From: Pseudomonas marvdashtae
GTDB lineage: Bacteria > Pseudomonadota > Gammaproteobacteria > Pseudomonadales > Pseudomonadaceae
Assembly (NCBI RefSeq): GCF_014268655.2
Contig: NZ_JABWQX020000001.1
Coordinates: forward strand, 1 to 64,000
Direction: 5' to 3'
Length of the DNA: 64,000 nucleotides
Made by a program: the position numbers and the translations under genes. Below are positions 18,052 to 28,193 of this stretch, one piece after another. Within the stretch, counting starts at the first letter, position 1, and each line of letters begins with the position of its first letter. The notes under the pieces were generated by a model. That model worked only from the letters and a program-made list of their open reading frames with translations, was not told the origin of the DNA and searched no databases.

Positions 18052-18083
18052 AAAAAAGCCGACATTGAATGTCGGCTTTTTTG
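18052..18083. terminator. Bidirectional intrinsic terminator
   Basis: An A run, the stem GCCGACAT/ATGTCGGC and a T run. It terminates crc on the minus strand, 12 bases beyond its stop, and can also stop plus-strand reading from the decayed gene. Confidence 0.9.
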
Positions 18084-18094
18084 CACTGGGTGCC

Positions 18095-18874
18095 TTAGAT
18101 CGTCAGCGTCCAGTCGTAATCCACGATCAGCGGCGCATGCTGCGAGAACCGTGGCTGGCGCGGCAGGCGAGCGCTGCGTACGAAGCGGCGCAGGCCAGGC
18201 GTCAGCAACTGGTAGTCGAAACGCCAGCCGAGGTTGAGCATTTCGGCCTGTTCGTTGTCCGGCCACCAGCTGTACTGGTCGCCTTCGCGGCTGACTTCAC
18301 GCAGGGCGTCGACATAACCCATGTTGCCAACGATCTCGTCCATCCAAGCGCGTTCCGGCGCCAGGAATCCTGGAGATTGTTGGCTGTCGCGCCAGTTCTT
18401 GATATCCAGCTTCTGTTGCGCCACGTACAGCGAGCCACAATAAATGTACTCGCGACGTTTGCGCCGCTGTTTATCAAGGTAACGGGCGAAGTCGTCCATC
18501 AACTTGAATTTCTGGTTCAAATCTTCATCGCCGTTCTGCCCCGAAGGGAGCAGTAAGGTCGCGATGCTGACCTTGTCGAAATCGGCTTGCAGGTAGCGCC
18601 CGTAGCGGTCCGCCGTCTCGAAACCGAGACCGTTGATGACAGCCTTCGGTTGCAGCCGCGAATACAAAGCCACGCCACCCTGGGCGGGGACTTCGGCATC
18701 GCAGGCATAAAGGAAGTAACCATCCAGTTGGAAGGCTGCATCGTCCAGTTCAAAGGCGGAGGCGCGGGTGTCCTGCAGGCAGATGACGTCGGCATTCTGT
18801 GCTTGCAGCCAACTGAGCAAACCACGCTCGACTGCAGCCTGAATACCATTGACGTTCACACTGATGATCCGCAT
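18095..18874 (-). CDS. crc: Catabolite repression control protein Crc
   Basis: A 259-residue protein with the exonuclease III/EEP fold, read from MRIISVNVNGIQAAVERG. The catalytic positions are degenerate as expected for Crc: the usual G-D-F/W-N of ExoIII reads GSLY, and the final SDH reads SQH. The protein is therefore not a nuclease. Crc works with Hfq to block translation of catabolic mRNAs carrying A-rich motifs, relieved by small RNAs such as CrcZ. Divergent from pyrE, as in other pseudomonads. The open frame extends four codons upstream but MRII is the normal start. Confidence 0.97.
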   Translation of the reverse strand: MRIISVNVNGIQAAVERGLLSWLQAQNADVICLQDTRASAFELDDAAFQLDGYFLYACDAEVPAQGGVALYSRLQPKAVINGLGFETADRYGRYLQADFDKVSIATLLLPSGQNGDEDLNQKFKLMDDFARYLDKQRRKRREYIYCGSLYVAQQKLDIKNWRDSQQSPGFLAPERAWMDEIVGNMGYVDALREVSREGDQYSWWPDNEQAEMLNLGWRFDYQLLTPGLRRFVRSARLPRQPRFSQHAPLIVDYDWTLTI

Positions 18875-18956
18875 AAATGGCCCCAAAAATCACGTGCGTG
18901 TATGATACACGCCGTATACCTATTTAGCTAAATCCGCGGTATTTGAGGCTTTTTTC

Positions 18957-19601
18957 ATGCAGGCGTATCAGCGCGATTTCATTCGCTTTGCCATCGATCG
19001 CGGCGTTTTGCGCTTCGGTGAATTCACCCTCAAGTCCGGGCGCACCAGCCCGTACTTCTTCAACGCTGGCCTGTTCAACAGCGGAACCGCCCTGGCACAG
19101 TTGGGCCGGTTCTATGCAGCGGCGATTGTCGAGAGCGGCATCCCGTTCGACGTATTGTTCGGGCCGGCCTACAAAGGCATCCCGCTGGCCGCCACCACTG
19201 CTGTCGCCCTGGCCGAACATCACGACCGCGACCTGCCCTGGTGCTTCAATCGCAAGGAAGCCAAGGCCCACGGCGAAGGCGGTAGCCTGGTCGGCGCGCC
19301 GTTGACTGGCGAAGTCTTGATCATTGACGACGTGATAACCGCCGGTACCGCTATTCGTGAAGTGATGCAGATCATCGCTGCCCAGGAAGGCGCCAAGGCC
19401 GCCGGCGTGCTGATCGCCCTGAACCGCCAGGAGCGCGGCAACGGCGAGCTGTCGGCGATCCAGGAAGTAGAGCGCGACTTTGGCATTCCGGTGATCAGCA
19501 TCGTGTCGCTGAACCAGGTGCTGGAATTTTTGGCCGACGATCCGCAACTCAAGCAGCATTTGCCGGCGGTTGAGGCTTATCGGGCGCAGTTCGGCGTTTG
19601 A
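18957..19601 (+). CDS. pyrE: Orotate phosphoribosyltransferase
   Basis: A 214-residue protein. The PRPP-binding loop [18 protein letters not shown] is intact, and [16 protein letters not shown] near the start is diagnostic. It makes orotidine 5'-phosphate in pyrimidine synthesis. It is followed by a REPIN and a terminator. Confidence 0.98.
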   Translation: MQAYQRDFIRFAIDRGVLRFGEFTLKSGRTSPYFFNAGLFNSGTALAQLGRFYAAAIVESGIPFDVLFGPAYKGIPLAATTAVALAEHHDRDLPWCFNRKEAKAHGEGGSLVGAPLTGEVLIIDDVITAGTAIREVMQIIAAQEGAKAAGVLIALNRQERGNGELSAIQEVERDFGIPVISIVSLNQVLEFLADDPQLKQHLPAVEAYRAQFGV

Positions 19602-19623
19602 AATGACCCCTGATTTTGATCTG

Positions 19624-19716
19624 GTGGCGAGGGAGCTTGCTCCCGCTGGGCCGCGCAGCGGCCCCAACATTTTGGCGATCGCTGCACAATCGAGCGGGAG
19701 CAAGCTCCCTCGCCAC
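19624..19716. repeat. REPIN (paired REP elements)
   Basis: GTGGCGAGGGAGCTTGCTCCC at 19624 and its reverse complement ending at 19716, with a GGGCCGCGCAGCGGCCC hairpin between. Same family as 978-1107 but with a shorter spacer. It lies in the convergent pyrE-argB gap. Confidence 0.9.
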
Positions 19717-19741
19717 ACAAGCATCATCTGAATAAGTGATG

Positions 19742-19782
19742 AAAAAGACCCCGCTCAACCAGGTTGAGCGGGGTCTTTTTTT
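19742..19782. terminator. Bidirectional terminator between pyrE and argB
   Basis: A long stem (AAAAAGACCCCGCTCAACC pairing with its complement around a very short loop) flanked by A and T runs. It serves argB on the minus strand, 12 bases from its stop, and pyrE on the plus strand. Confidence 0.95.
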
Positions 19783-19793
19783 ACCGGTGTCGC

Positions 19794-20699
<906 letters not shown>

Positions 20700-20718
20700 T
20701 CAGGGCTCCGGTGGTGAA

Positions 20719-22116
20719 TCAAAACGGTAGTTGGAGATCAGGTGCAACACGTTTGAGTTGGGTGTGGAACACGTCCTTGATGCGCTGCAGTTCGGCCTCG
20801 TTGTCAGCCTCGAAACGCAGCACCAGCACCGGGGTGGTGTTGGAGGCGCGAACCAGGCCCCAGCCTTGTGGGTAGTCGACCCGCACACCGTCGATGGTGG
20901 TCAGTTCGGCGCCTTCGCCCCACTGGGCGTCGTGCAGTGCATCAATGATGCTGAATTTGCTCTCTTCGGTCACATGGATATTGATTTCCGGCGTGGAAAT
21001 ATCGTTCGGGAAGGTCGCGAACAGCTCTTCGGCGGTCGATTTCTCCTTGCTGAGGATCTCCAGCAGGCGTGCCGCGCTGTAGATACCGTCATCAAAACCG
21101 AACCAGCGCTCCTTGAAGAAGATGTGGCCGCTCATTTCGCCGGCCAGCAGGGCGCCGCTTTGTTTCATTTTTTTCTTGATCAACGAATGGCCGGTTTTCC
21201 ACATCAGCGGACGACCTCCATATTCCTTGATCAGCGGGATCAGGCGACGGGTGCATTTCACGTCGAAGATGATTTGCGCATCAGGGTTGCGTGCTACGAC
21301 GTCCTTGGCGAACAGCATCAGCAGGCGGTCCGGGAACACGACGCTGCCGGTGTTGGTCACCACGCCCACGCGGTCGCCGTCGCCGTCGAAGGCCAGGCCC
21401 AGGTCGGCATTGGTTTCCTTGACCTTGGCGATCAGGTCCTGCAGGTTTTCCAACTTGCCCGGATCCGGGTGGTGGTTGGGGAAGTTGCCGTCCACGTCGC
21501 AGAACAGTGGGATGACTTCACAGTTCAGCGCTTCGATCAGTTGTGGGGCGATCACGCCGGCCGCGCCGTTGCCGCAGTCGACCACCACTTTCAAGCGGCG
21601 GGCGAGCTTCACGTCCTTGACGATTTCGTCGTTGTAGCGCTCCAGGATATCGACCTTGGTCACGCTGCCCTGGCCGCTGCTCAGGTCGTTGGTCTTGAGG
21701 CGAGTGTGCAGGGCCTGGATCTGCTCGTTGGCGAGGGTGTCGCCGGCGATGACGATCTTGAAGCCGTTGTAGTTCGACGGGTTGTGGCTGCCAGTGAGCA
21801 TCACGCCGGATTTGCCGGCCAGTACGTTGGCGGCGTAATACAGTGCCGGTGTCGGTACCAGGCCAACGTCGGTGACGTGGCAGCCGCTGTCGGCGATGCC
21901 TTTGATCAACTGCTCGACCAGCTCCGGGCCGGACAAGCGGCCGTCACGGCCAACGTTCACGTTGGGTTCGCCCTGGGCCAGGCTTTGGGAGCCGATGGCC
22001 CGGCCGATCCAGTAGGCGGTTTCAGCCGTCAGGGTTTCCGGCACCACGCCACGGATGTCGTAGGCGCGAAAGATGCTGTCAGGGAAGATTGGGGCGATTG
22101 CGGCTGGGGTGTTCAT
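20719..22116 (-). CDS. algC: Phosphomannomutase/phosphoglucomutase AlgC
   Basis: A 465-residue alpha-D-phosphohexomutase. The active-site phosphoserine lies in LTGSHNPSN (Ser110), the metal loop is DGDGDRVG, and the sugar loop is GEMSGH. It interconverts the 1- and 6-phosphates of mannose and glucose for alginate, LPS and other glycans. It is upstream of argB and 257 bases downstream of dut. That gap holds a GCCGACG/CGTCGGC dyad near 22155 and presumably an algC promoter. Confidence 0.97.
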   Translation of the reverse strand: MNTPAAIAPIFPDSIFRAYDIRGVVPETLTAETAYWIGRAIGSQSLAQGEPNVNVGRDGRLSGPELVEQLIKGIADSGCHVTDVGLVPTPALYYAANVLAGKSGVMLTGSHNPSNYNGFKIVIAGDTLANEQIQALHTRLKTNDLSSGQGSVTKVDILERYNDEIVKDVKLARRLKVVVDCGNGAAGVIAPQLIEALNCEVIPLFCDVDGNFPNHHPDPGKLENLQDLIAKVKETNADLGLAFDGDGDRVGVVTNTGSVVFPDRLLMLFAKDVVARNPDAQIIFDVKCTRRLIPLIKEYGGRPLMWKTGHSLIKKKMKQSGALLAGEMSGHIFFKERWFGFDDGIYSAARLLEILSKEKSTAEELFATFPNDISTPEINIHVTEESKFSIIDALHDAQWGEGAELTTIDGVRVDYPQGWGLVRASNTTPVLVLRFEADNEAELQRIKDVFHTQLKRVAPDLQLPF

Positions 22117-22373
22117 GGGCGGGGCGCTCTATCAGGAAAGTGACTGGACAGGCCGACGACGGGCGTCGGCAGGCTCAAGCTGAAGGGTATGACGGCGTTT
22201 TTGACAGAGAGTTCGCGGTGGGAAAGTGCCATGAGATAGCGTTACCCCAGCCTGAACGGTCTAAAACGTTGATTCCGGATGGGAAACGTCGTCGGGACCT
22301 GTTGCGCATTTTTCGTCCTGAAACAGAAGCTTAATAAAGCGGCCGCGCACGACGCCCGGCCTGGAACGGCGGA

Positions 22374-22829
22374 TCAGTGGCTGCCGGAATGTCCGAAACC
22401 GCCGGCGCCGCGCTGGCTCTCGTCGAATTCCTGGACCAGCTCGAAGTGTGCCTGGACCACCGGCACCAATACCAATTGGGCAATACGCTCGCCCACCTGG
22501 ATATTGAAAGCGGTCTGGCCGCGATTCCAGCACGACACCATCAATTCGCCTTGGTAATCGGAGTCGATCAGGCCGACCAGGTTGCCCAGCACGATGCCGT
22601 GCTTATGGCCCAGGCCCGAGCGCGGCAGGATCAGCGCGGCCAGGCCGGGATCGCCAATGTAGACCGACAGGCCGGTAGGAATCAGCAGGGTCTGGCCCGG
22701 TTCCAGGATCGTGTCCTGCTTGAGCATCGCCCGCAGGTCAAGGCCTGCGGAGCCCGGTGTGGCGTATTGCGGTAGCGGGAATTCGTTACCAATGCGTGGG
22801 TCGAGGATTTTGGCTTGTAGAGCGTGCAT
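22374..22829 (-). CDS. dut: dUTP diphosphatase
   Basis: A 151-residue trimeric dUTPase. The five motifs are intact: [39 protein letters not shown] and the C-terminal [10 protein letters not shown]. It hydrolyses dUTP to dUMP and keeps uracil out of DNA. Its start is 4 bases after the coaBC stop. Confidence 0.98.
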   Translation of the reverse strand: MHALQAKILDPRIGNEFPLPQYATPGSAGLDLRAMLKQDTILEPGQTLLIPTGLSVYIGDPGLAALILPRSGLGHKHGIVLGNLVGLIDSDYQGELMVSCWNRGQTAFNIQVGERIAQLVLVPVVQAHFELVQEFDESQRGAGGFGHSGSH

Positions 22830-22833
22830 GAAG

Positions 22834-24042
22834 TTAAACCTGGTTCAGCCGGTCGGCGATAAAAGTGATCAGTTGGCGGGCAATCTTGCCCTTGCTGGTC
22901 TGGGCGAAAAGTGTGGCGTGCAACTGGCGGTCGATCACGCTGCAGGCGTTTTCTTCGCTGTTGAAGCCGATGCTCGGGTTGGCGACGTCATTGGCGACGA
23001 TCAAGTCGAGGTTCTTGTCCTTGAGCTTGCGCGCGGCGTAGTCGAGCAAATGTTCGGTTTCGGCGGCAAAACCCACACTGAACGGACGATCGGGGCGAGT
23101 GGCGATGGTGGCCAGGATGTCAGGGTTGCGCACCATTTGCAGGAGCAGGCCATCGCCGCTGGTAGGATCTTTCTTCAATTTTTGCGGGGCGACGACTTCG
23201 GGGCGGTAGTCCGCGACGGCTGCCGAGGCGATGAACAGGTCGCACGGGATGGCCGCTTCGCAGGCCGCGAGCATGTCCCGGGCGCTGACCACGTCGATAC
23301 GCGTGACCCGGTCCGGGGTTGGCAGATGCACCGGGCCGGTGATCAACGTCACTCGGGCGCCCGCCTCGACGGCTGCTTCGGCCAGGGCGAAGCCCATTTT
23401 CCCCGAGCTGTGGTTGGTGATGTAGCGCACCGGGTCGATGTTTTCCTGGGTCGGTCCGGCGGTTATCAGCACATGCTTGCCGGTCAGGGCCTCGCGCTTG
23501 AAGCTGTCGGCGGCGCATTGGGCCAGATCGGTAGCCTCCAGCATCCGGCCCATGCCGACATCGCCACACGCCTGGCTGCCCGAGGCTGGGCCAAAAACCT
23601 TGAGGTCACGACTTTCGAGCAATTGCAGGTTGGCCTGGGTGGCCGGGTCGCGCCACATGGCCTGGTTCATTGCTGGTGCCACGGCGACCACGGCGTCGGT
23701 GGCAAGTACGAGCGTAGTCAGCAGATCATTGGCGATACCTTGGGCCAAACGGGCGATCAGGTCGGCGGTGGCCGGGGCAATCAAGACCAGGTCGGCCCAT
23801 TTGGCCAGTTCGATGTGGCCCATGGCAGCCTCGGCTGCGGGGTCGAGCAAATCCAGGTGGACCGGGTGTCCGGACAATGCCTGCATGGTCAGCGGCGTGA
23901 TGAATTCACTGCCGCCGCGGGTCATGACGACCCGCACTTCCGCGCCCTGGTCGATAAGCCTGCGAACCAGCTCGGCGCTCTTGTAGGCGGCGATGCCGCC
24001 GCCGACGCCCAGAACGATGCGTTTCCGATACAGCCGCTGCAT
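22834..24042 (-). CDS. coaBC: Phosphopantothenoylcysteine decarboxylase/synthetase CoaBC
   Basis: A 402-residue bifunctional flavoprotein. The N-terminal CoaC half begins [18 protein letters not shown] and carries APAMNQAMW with the catalytic region. The CoaB half begins near residue 190 ([22 protein letters not shown]). Both are required for 4'-phosphopantetheine and coenzyme A. Co-transcribed with dut and divergent from radC. Confidence 0.97.
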   Translation of the reverse strand: MQRLYRKRIVLGVGGGIAAYKSAELVRRLIDQGAEVRVVMTRGGSEFITPLTMQALSGHPVHLDLLDPAAEAAMGHIELAKWADLVLIAPATADLIARLAQGIANDLLTTLVLATDAVVAVAPAMNQAMWRDPATQANLQLLESRDLKVFGPASGSQACGDVGMGRMLEATDLAQCAADSFKREALTGKHVLITAGPTQENIDPVRYITNHSSGKMGFALAEAAVEAGARVTLITGPVHLPTPDRVTRIDVVSARDMLAACEAAIPCDLFIASAAVADYRPEVVAPQKLKKDPTSGDGLLLQMVRNPDILATIATRPDRPFSVGFAAETEHLLDYAARKLKDKNLDLIVANDVANPSIGFNSEENACSVIDRQLHATLFAQTSKGKIARQLITFIADRLNQV

Positions 24043-24187
24043 AGGCCTGCCTTTCGATTTCAGTGGTCAGTGCAAGGCGAACCCCTTGGCAACAGCCTGC
24101 CAGGGTGCAAATCGCCTGCAAAAAAGATGGGCTAAGATATCACAGCGCCCGCTACGGAACAGCGGCGCCCACTATCAGGGAGATACC

Positions 24188-24862
24188 ATGAGTATTCGGG
24201 ATTGGCCCGCAGCCGAGCGGCCGCGGGAAAGGTTGTTGGCGCTGGGGGCGGGGAGTCTTTCAGACGCCGAGTTGCTGGCGATTTTCTTGCGAACCGGAGT
24301 GTCCGGCAAAAGCGCGGTGGATCTGGCGCGACAACTATTGATTCAATTCGGCAGCCTGCGCGCGCTGCTTGAAGCGGATCAGATCACTTTCAGCAAGCAC
24401 ATGGGACTCGGTCCGGCGAAGTTTGCCCAGTTGCAAGCGGCTCAGGAAATGAGTCGTCGGCATCTGGCCGAACGGGCGCGGGAAAAGACCACGCTGGAAA
24501 GCCCATATGCGGTTCGTGAATACCTGAAGTCGATGCTGCGCCACGAGCCTCACGAGGTGTTTGGTTGCCTGTTTCTCAATTCCAAGCATCAGGTGCTGGC
24601 TTTCGAGGCGCTGTTTCGAGGCTCTATCGACAGCGCAAGCGTTCACCCCCGGCAAGTGGTCAAGCGCGCCCTGGCCAATAACGCCGCCGCTGTGATCCTG
24701 TGCCATAACCACCCCTCCGGCAACACCGAGCCCAGCCAGGCCGACCGGATGCTCACCGAGCGGCTCCAGGAAGCACTGGAGCTGATCGATGTGCGGGTGC
24801 TCGACCATTTTATCGTTGGCGATGGGGAGCCGCTGTCCATGGCGGAGTATGGGTGGATGTGA
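24188..24862 (+). CDS. radC: RadC family JAMM/MPN+ protein
   Basis: A 224-residue protein read from [17 protein letters not shown] with GGGAGA upstream. An N-terminal helix-hairpin-helix-like UPF0758 part is followed by the JAMM metalloprotease-like motif [15 protein letters not shown]. The historical DNA-repair assignment of radC was later questioned; the actual substrate is not known to me. It converges with the substrate-binding protein gene, leaving only 6 bases. Confidence 0.93.
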   Translation: MSIRDWPAAERPRERLLALGAGSLSDAELLAIFLRTGVSGKSAVDLARQLLIQFGSLRALLEADQITFSKHMGLGPAKFAQLQAAQEMSRRHLAERAREKTTLESPYAVREYLKSMLRHEPHEVFGCLFLNSKHQVLAFEALFRGSIDSASVHPRQVVKRALANNAAAVILCHNHPSGNTEPSQADRMLTERLQEALELIDVRVLDHFIVGDGEPLSMAEYGWM

Positions 24863-24868
24863 AGCAGC

Positions 24869-26458
24869 TTACGGCTTGAGGCTGACCTTCGAATAATCCT
24901 GGCGACCAAACGGGCTCACCGAGTAACCCTGGACATCCTTGCGGGTCAGGGCAAACGCCGTGGGGTGCGCCAAGGGCAGCCACAGGGCCTGTTGCTGGAT
25001 CTGCGCCTGGGCCTGCTCATAGAGCTTGGAGCGCACGCCTTGTTCGCTGGTGGTCTTGCCGGCGCCGATCAGCTTGTCCAGGTCTGGATTGCAGTAACGG
25101 GCGAAGTTGGTGCCGGATTTCACCGCCGCGCAGGAAAACTGCGGGGTGAGGAAGTTGTCCGGGTCGCCGTTGTCGCCTGCCCAGCCCATGAACAGCAGGT
25201 CGTGTTCGCCGGCCTTGGCGCGGCGGATCAGTTCGCCCCATTCGATCACGCGGATTTCCGCCTGGATGCCGATTTGCGCCAGGTCCGATTGCAGCAACTG
25301 CGCGCCAAGGCTCGGATTGGGGTTGAGCAGGCTGCCGGAGGGGCGGGTCCAGATGGTGGTCTTGAAGCCTTCCTTCAGTCCGGCCTTGGCCAGCAGCTCA
25401 CGAGCCTTGGCCGGGTCATGGGCATAGCCAGGCAGGTTTTTGGCGTAGCTCCAGGTATTGGGCGGGTAAGGGCCGTTGGCAGCTTCGGCGGTGCCCTCGA
25501 AAACGGTCTTCAGGTAGCTGGGCTTGTCAAAGGCCAGGTTGATGGCTTGTCGGACTTCGGGCTTGTCCAATGGTGGATTCTGGCTGTTGATCGCCAGGAA
25601 CGCGGTCATGAAGGCCTCGGTCTGTTCCACTTTCAGCGTAGGCTCTTGCTTGGCGGCCTGTACGTCCAGCGGCTTGGGCGACAAGGCGATCTGGCACTCG
25701 TTACGCCGCAATTTCTGCAAGCGAACGTTGGCGTCCGGCGTGATGGCGAAGATCAGCGGATCCACTTGGGGTTTGCCGCCAAAGTAGTCGCCGTTTGCCT
25801 TGTAGCGAATCGAGGCGTCCTTCTGGAACCGGTTGAATATGAACGGGCCAGTGCCGATGGGCTGGTTGTTGAGTTGTTCCGGCTTGCCGGCTTTCATCAA
25901 CTGGTCGGCATATTCGGCTGAATAGATCGACGCGAAACCCATGCTCAATGTCGCCAGGAAAGTTGAATCCGCATGGTCGAGGGTGAAGCGCACCGTCAAT
26001 GGATCCAGCGCATCGATCTTCGTGATCAGCGCCGGCAGTTGCATGGATTGGGCGTGAGGGAAGCCGCTTTGCGCAACCTTGTGCCAAGGGTTGGCCGGAT
26101 CCAGCATGCGGTCGAAGCTGAACTTGACGTCTTCGGCGGTCAGGTCGCGGCGCGGCGTGAAGTAGTCGGTGTGGTGGAACTTGACCCGTGGGCGCAGCTT
26201 GAAGACATACGCCAGGCCATCGGACGAGACTTCCCAGCTTTCGGCCAGGCTCGGGACCACTTTGCCGCTGGCCGTGTCGAAGTCCACCAGGCGGTTCATC
26301 AGCACGTCGGCTGAGGCGTTGGTGGTGGTCAGCGAGTTGTATTGGACGACATCGAATCCTTCCGGGCTGGCCTCGGTACACACACTCAGTGCGGCGGCCT
26401 GGGCCAGCGTGCTGATCAGCAGAGGGGCGAGCATCAGTGATAGGGCAGCGAGGCGCAT
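24869..26458 (-). CDS. Periplasmic dipeptide/oligopeptide-binding protein
   Basis: A 529-residue SBP_bac_5 family protein. It has a signal peptide (LMLAPLLISTLAQAAA) and the family pattern from FDVVQYNSLTTTNASADVLMNRLVDF through SWEVSSDGLAYVFKLRP. It would bind peptides and deliver them to an ABC permease, but no permease or ATPase gene is next to it. It may serve a Dpp or Opp system encoded elsewhere. The ligand cannot be told from sequence. Confidence 0.9.
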   Translation of the reverse strand: MRLAALSLMLAPLLISTLAQAAALSVCTEASPEGFDVVQYNSLTTTNASADVLMNRLVDFDTASGKVVPSLAESWEVSSDGLAYVFKLRPRVKFHHTDYFTPRRDLTAEDVKFSFDRMLDPANPWHKVAQSGFPHAQSMQLPALITKIDALDPLTVRFTLDHADSTFLATLSMGFASIYSAEYADQLMKAGKPEQLNNQPIGTGPFIFNRFQKDASIRYKANGDYFGGKPQVDPLIFAITPDANVRLQKLRRNECQIALSPKPLDVQAAKQEPTLKVEQTEAFMTAFLAINSQNPPLDKPEVRQAINLAFDKPSYLKTVFEGTAEAANGPYPPNTWSYAKNLPGYAHDPAKARELLAKAGLKEGFKTTIWTRPSGSLLNPNPSLGAQLLQSDLAQIGIQAEIRVIEWGELIRRAKAGEHDLLFMGWAGDNGDPDNFLTPQFSCAAVKSGTNFARYCNPDLDKLIGAGKTTSEQGVRSKLYEQAQAQIQQQALWLPLAHPTAFALTRKDVQGYSVSPFGRQDYSKVSLKP

Positions 26459-26727
26459 GATTGATTTCCTGTGCAGGTCGGAGGCCCATCTGCGAGTGCA
26501 GTCTGGAAAAGGTCTACCCTAGTGGGCTCGCTCGCAAATGACTATCCCCCTTTTGCATTTTCCGGCACTCTTTGCTGCGGTTTGCCGGTGCGCGAACGGC
26601 CTGGACTTACCGTCGGCCGAAAAAAATCTGCATGCCGCGACGAGCGGTCAGGACGCCGCCGGCCCTTGCGCCAGCCGCTTGGGGCTGCCGGGCGAGGTTT
26701 TCCCAGCAAGACAAATCACACCGGCTG

Positions 26728-26756
26728 TTGTTGTGCCTGGGTCTTTCTGGTATAAA
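26728..26756 (+). promoter_or_regulatory. Sigma-70 promoter of rpmB-rpmG
   Basis: TTGTTG at 26728-26733 and TATAAA at 26751-26756 with a 17-base spacer. Transcription would start near 26763, giving a leader of about 140 bases before rpmB. The rest of the 446-base gap from 26459, upstream of this promoter, shows no gene. Confidence 0.7.
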
Positions 26757-26825
26757 GCAGCGCTCTTTTCTAGGGGCCCGGTTCCTTCACTGTAGGTGTA
26801 GCCGGTAAGACCCTTAAAGAAACGC

Positions 26826-26879
26826 GGCGCCTGGCGCCAAATGACTGAGAGATTAAGCGGCCAACCCATGCCGGGTTGG
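26826..26879 (+). promoter_or_regulatory. Hairpins in the rpmB leader
   Basis: GGCGCC occurs twice in close tandem (26826-26838), self-pairing. CCAACCC/GGGTTGG at 26861-26879 closes a 5-base loop, ending 25 bases before the rpmB ATG. Such structures could mediate ribosomal-protein feedback, but no known L28 leader is recognised. Confidence 0.4.
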
Positions 26880-26904
26880 GCATGTGGTTTTAGAGGGCTG
26901 AGGC

Positions 26905-27138
26905 ATGTCGAGAGTCTGTCAAGTTACCGGTAAGGGTCCGGTGACTGGGAATAACATTTCCCACGCAAACAACAAAACCCGTCGTCGTTTCCTGCCGAAC
27001 CTGCAGCATCACCGCTTCTGGGTTGAAGAAGAGAAACGTTTTGTGCGTCTGCGCGTATCTGCCAAGGGCATGCGTATCATCGACAAGCGTGGCATCAGTG
27101 TCGTGCTGGCCGAACTTCGTCGCGATGGCAAGGTTTAA
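26905..27138 (+). CDS. rpmB: 50S ribosomal protein L28
   Basis: A 77-residue protein beginning [17 protein letters not shown] and containing [20 protein letters not shown], as in proteobacterial L28. Only one cysteine is present, so it is the zinc-free form. First gene of rpmB-rpmG. Confidence 0.98.
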   Translation: MSRVCQVTGKGPVTGNNISHANNKTRRRFLPNLQHHRFWVEEEKRFVRLRVSAKGMRIIDKRGISVVLAELRRDGKV

Positions 27139-27149
27139 GGGAGCTAATC

Positions 27150-27305
27150 ATGCGTGAATTGATTCGTTTGATCTCGAGCGCCGGTACTGGTCACTTCTAC
27201 ACTACCGACAAAAACAAGCGTACTACCCCGGACAAAATCGAGATCAAGAAATTTGATCCGGTTGTTCGCAAGCACGTGATCTACAAGGAAGGCAAAATCA
27301 AGTAA
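27150..27305 (+). CDS. rpmG: 50S ribosomal protein L33
   Basis: A 51-residue protein, [20 protein letters not shown]..., ending VIYKEGKIK. It has no cysteines, so it is the zinc-independent type. GGGAG lies just upstream, and it starts 11 bases after rpmB. Terminated by the hairpin at 27323. Confidence 0.98.
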   Translation: MRELIRLISSAGTGHFYTTDKNKRTTPDKIEIKKFDPVVRKHVIYKEGKIK

Positions 27306-27322
27306 TTGATTTTCCCTCTTAC

Positions 27323-27358
27323 AAAAAAGGCCCGTATCGCGAGATACGGGCCTTTTTT
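27323..27358 (+). terminator. Intrinsic terminator of rpmB-rpmG
   Basis: A perfect 16-bp stem including A/T runs (AAAAAAGGCCCGTATC and its complement) closes a GCGA tetraloop, followed by TTTTTTG. Confidence 0.97.
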
Positions 27359-27386
27359 GTGCTGTAGATTTCAGTTTGGCCTACTT

Positions 27387-27590
27387 TCAGCCGAAGTTGA
27401 ACGCGTCGATGTTCCCGGAGGCATCGGCGCTAATTTTAACTCGGCGGGGGTTAAATTCTAAAGAGTGTGGCTCACCGGGACCAACCACTTCAGCGCGGCC
27501 GGTCAGTTCGCTGATATAAGCTTCACAGGAGGCGCGTAGCGGGTGCCAGCCCGAAGCGTCGGAACCTTTGATCGCCTCAGCCCGCCATGT
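27387..27590 (-). pseudogene. Truncated paralogue of the small gene at 27830
   Basis: The minus-strand frame ending at 27387 encodes AEAIKGSDASGWHPLRASCE, then AYISELTG and ADASGNIDAFNFG. It aligns with the neighbouring 91-residue protein: AEAIK with EEAIQ, AYISELTG with NYIRELTG, and a final G-N/L-I-D/E-x-F. Upstream of about 27590 the similarity stops, where the sequence becomes the group II intron-like tail on the other strand. The copy therefore lacks its own N-terminus and start. Its frame happens to run open through the intron to 27707, so a chimeric protein is formally possible. Confidence 0.5.
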
Positions 27591-27768
27591 TCTACCGGCG
27601 TCGCAGGCGACGGGATGGATGATAGAAGTCGGCGAGAGCCGTAGTCGCTGTTCGAAGCCGGAGGAATGAGGGGCTGAGCTCGCCATGAATGGATGGTCGA
27701 CCGCCATGCACGGAGCCGCATGTACGGTGGTGCGAGGACGGCGGGGGCAACCCCGCCTCCTACTCGAT
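27585..27768 (+). mobile_element. Remnant of a group II intron 3' end
   Basis: The plus strand has GGAGCCGCATGTACGG, resembling part of intron domain V. It is followed by GGCGGGG-GCAA-CCCCGCC (27740-27757), a GNRA-capped hairpin like domain VI, and TCCTACTCGAT, the usual 3' end of one class of bacterial group II introns. No reverse transcriptase frame is present, so only a tail of about 180 bases remains. The 5' boundary is estimated from where the minus-strand paralogue loses similarity. Recognised by memory of intron ends, not by structure computation. Confidence 0.45.
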
Positions 27769-27829
27769 CGTGGTGCATCAGGTTGCGTGGTCAGTAGCGG
27801 TAGAGATTAATCGCAGTAGATGCTCATAA

Positions 27830-28105
27830 TCATTCTGTCGGGCTCGGCGTGTAGGTAGAGGCGATAGGTTCCGTACCACCCAGCCCACCCAGCCCACCCA
27901 GCGCGTCGAAGCGTTCGATAAGTCCGCAGCTATTTACTTGGATGGCGATATGGCCGGCTCCGCTAATCATTAGCTCTGTTCTGGAATCGTCGGGGGCACT
28001 AACATTCTCAAACCCGGTCAGTTCACGGATATAATTTTTTACAGAGCGTACATATTTGGTGCCGATTAAGTGTTTAATCGTTTGAATAGCCTCTTCATTG
28101 GTCAT
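27830..28105 (-). CDS. Small protein of unknown function
   Basis: A 91-residue protein starting MTNEEAIQTIKHLIG at 28105 (AAAGGA 9 bases upstream; an ATG two codons earlier is less well spaced). It has one helix-like N-terminal half ending NYIRELTG, a strand-rich second half, and an odd C-terminus with GLGGLGG coded by a 9-base repeat. The base composition is clearly more AT-rich than that of its neighbours, suggesting acquisition. A truncated relative lies directly downstream. No family recognised. Confidence 0.55.
   Translation of the reverse strand: MTNEEAIQTIKHLIGTKYVRSVKNYIRELTGFENVSAPDDSRTELMISGAGHIAIQVNSCGLIERFDALGGLGGLGGTEPIASTYTPSPTE
27877..27902. repeat. 9-base tandem repeat inside a coding region
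   Basis: CCACCCAGC is repeated three times in a row. In the minus-strand gene it encodes the LGGLGG run near the C-terminus. The period is a multiple of three, so copy changes would keep frame. Confidence 0.8.
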
Positions 28106-28193
28106 GTTCATTAATCCTTTGATTGATAAATAAGAAAGTCCGAGTGGACGGTCCAATTTTCTGTCTGAACATGACGCGTTGTGCGGTATATAT

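Noticed and set aside
20731..22143. 470-codon plus-strand frame
   Set aside because: Antisense shadow of algC.
22711..24135. 474-codon plus-strand frame
   Set aside because: Antisense shadow of coaBC.
24869..26458. Possible full peptide ABC transporter operon
   Set aside because: Only the binding protein is present; both neighbours are unrelated.
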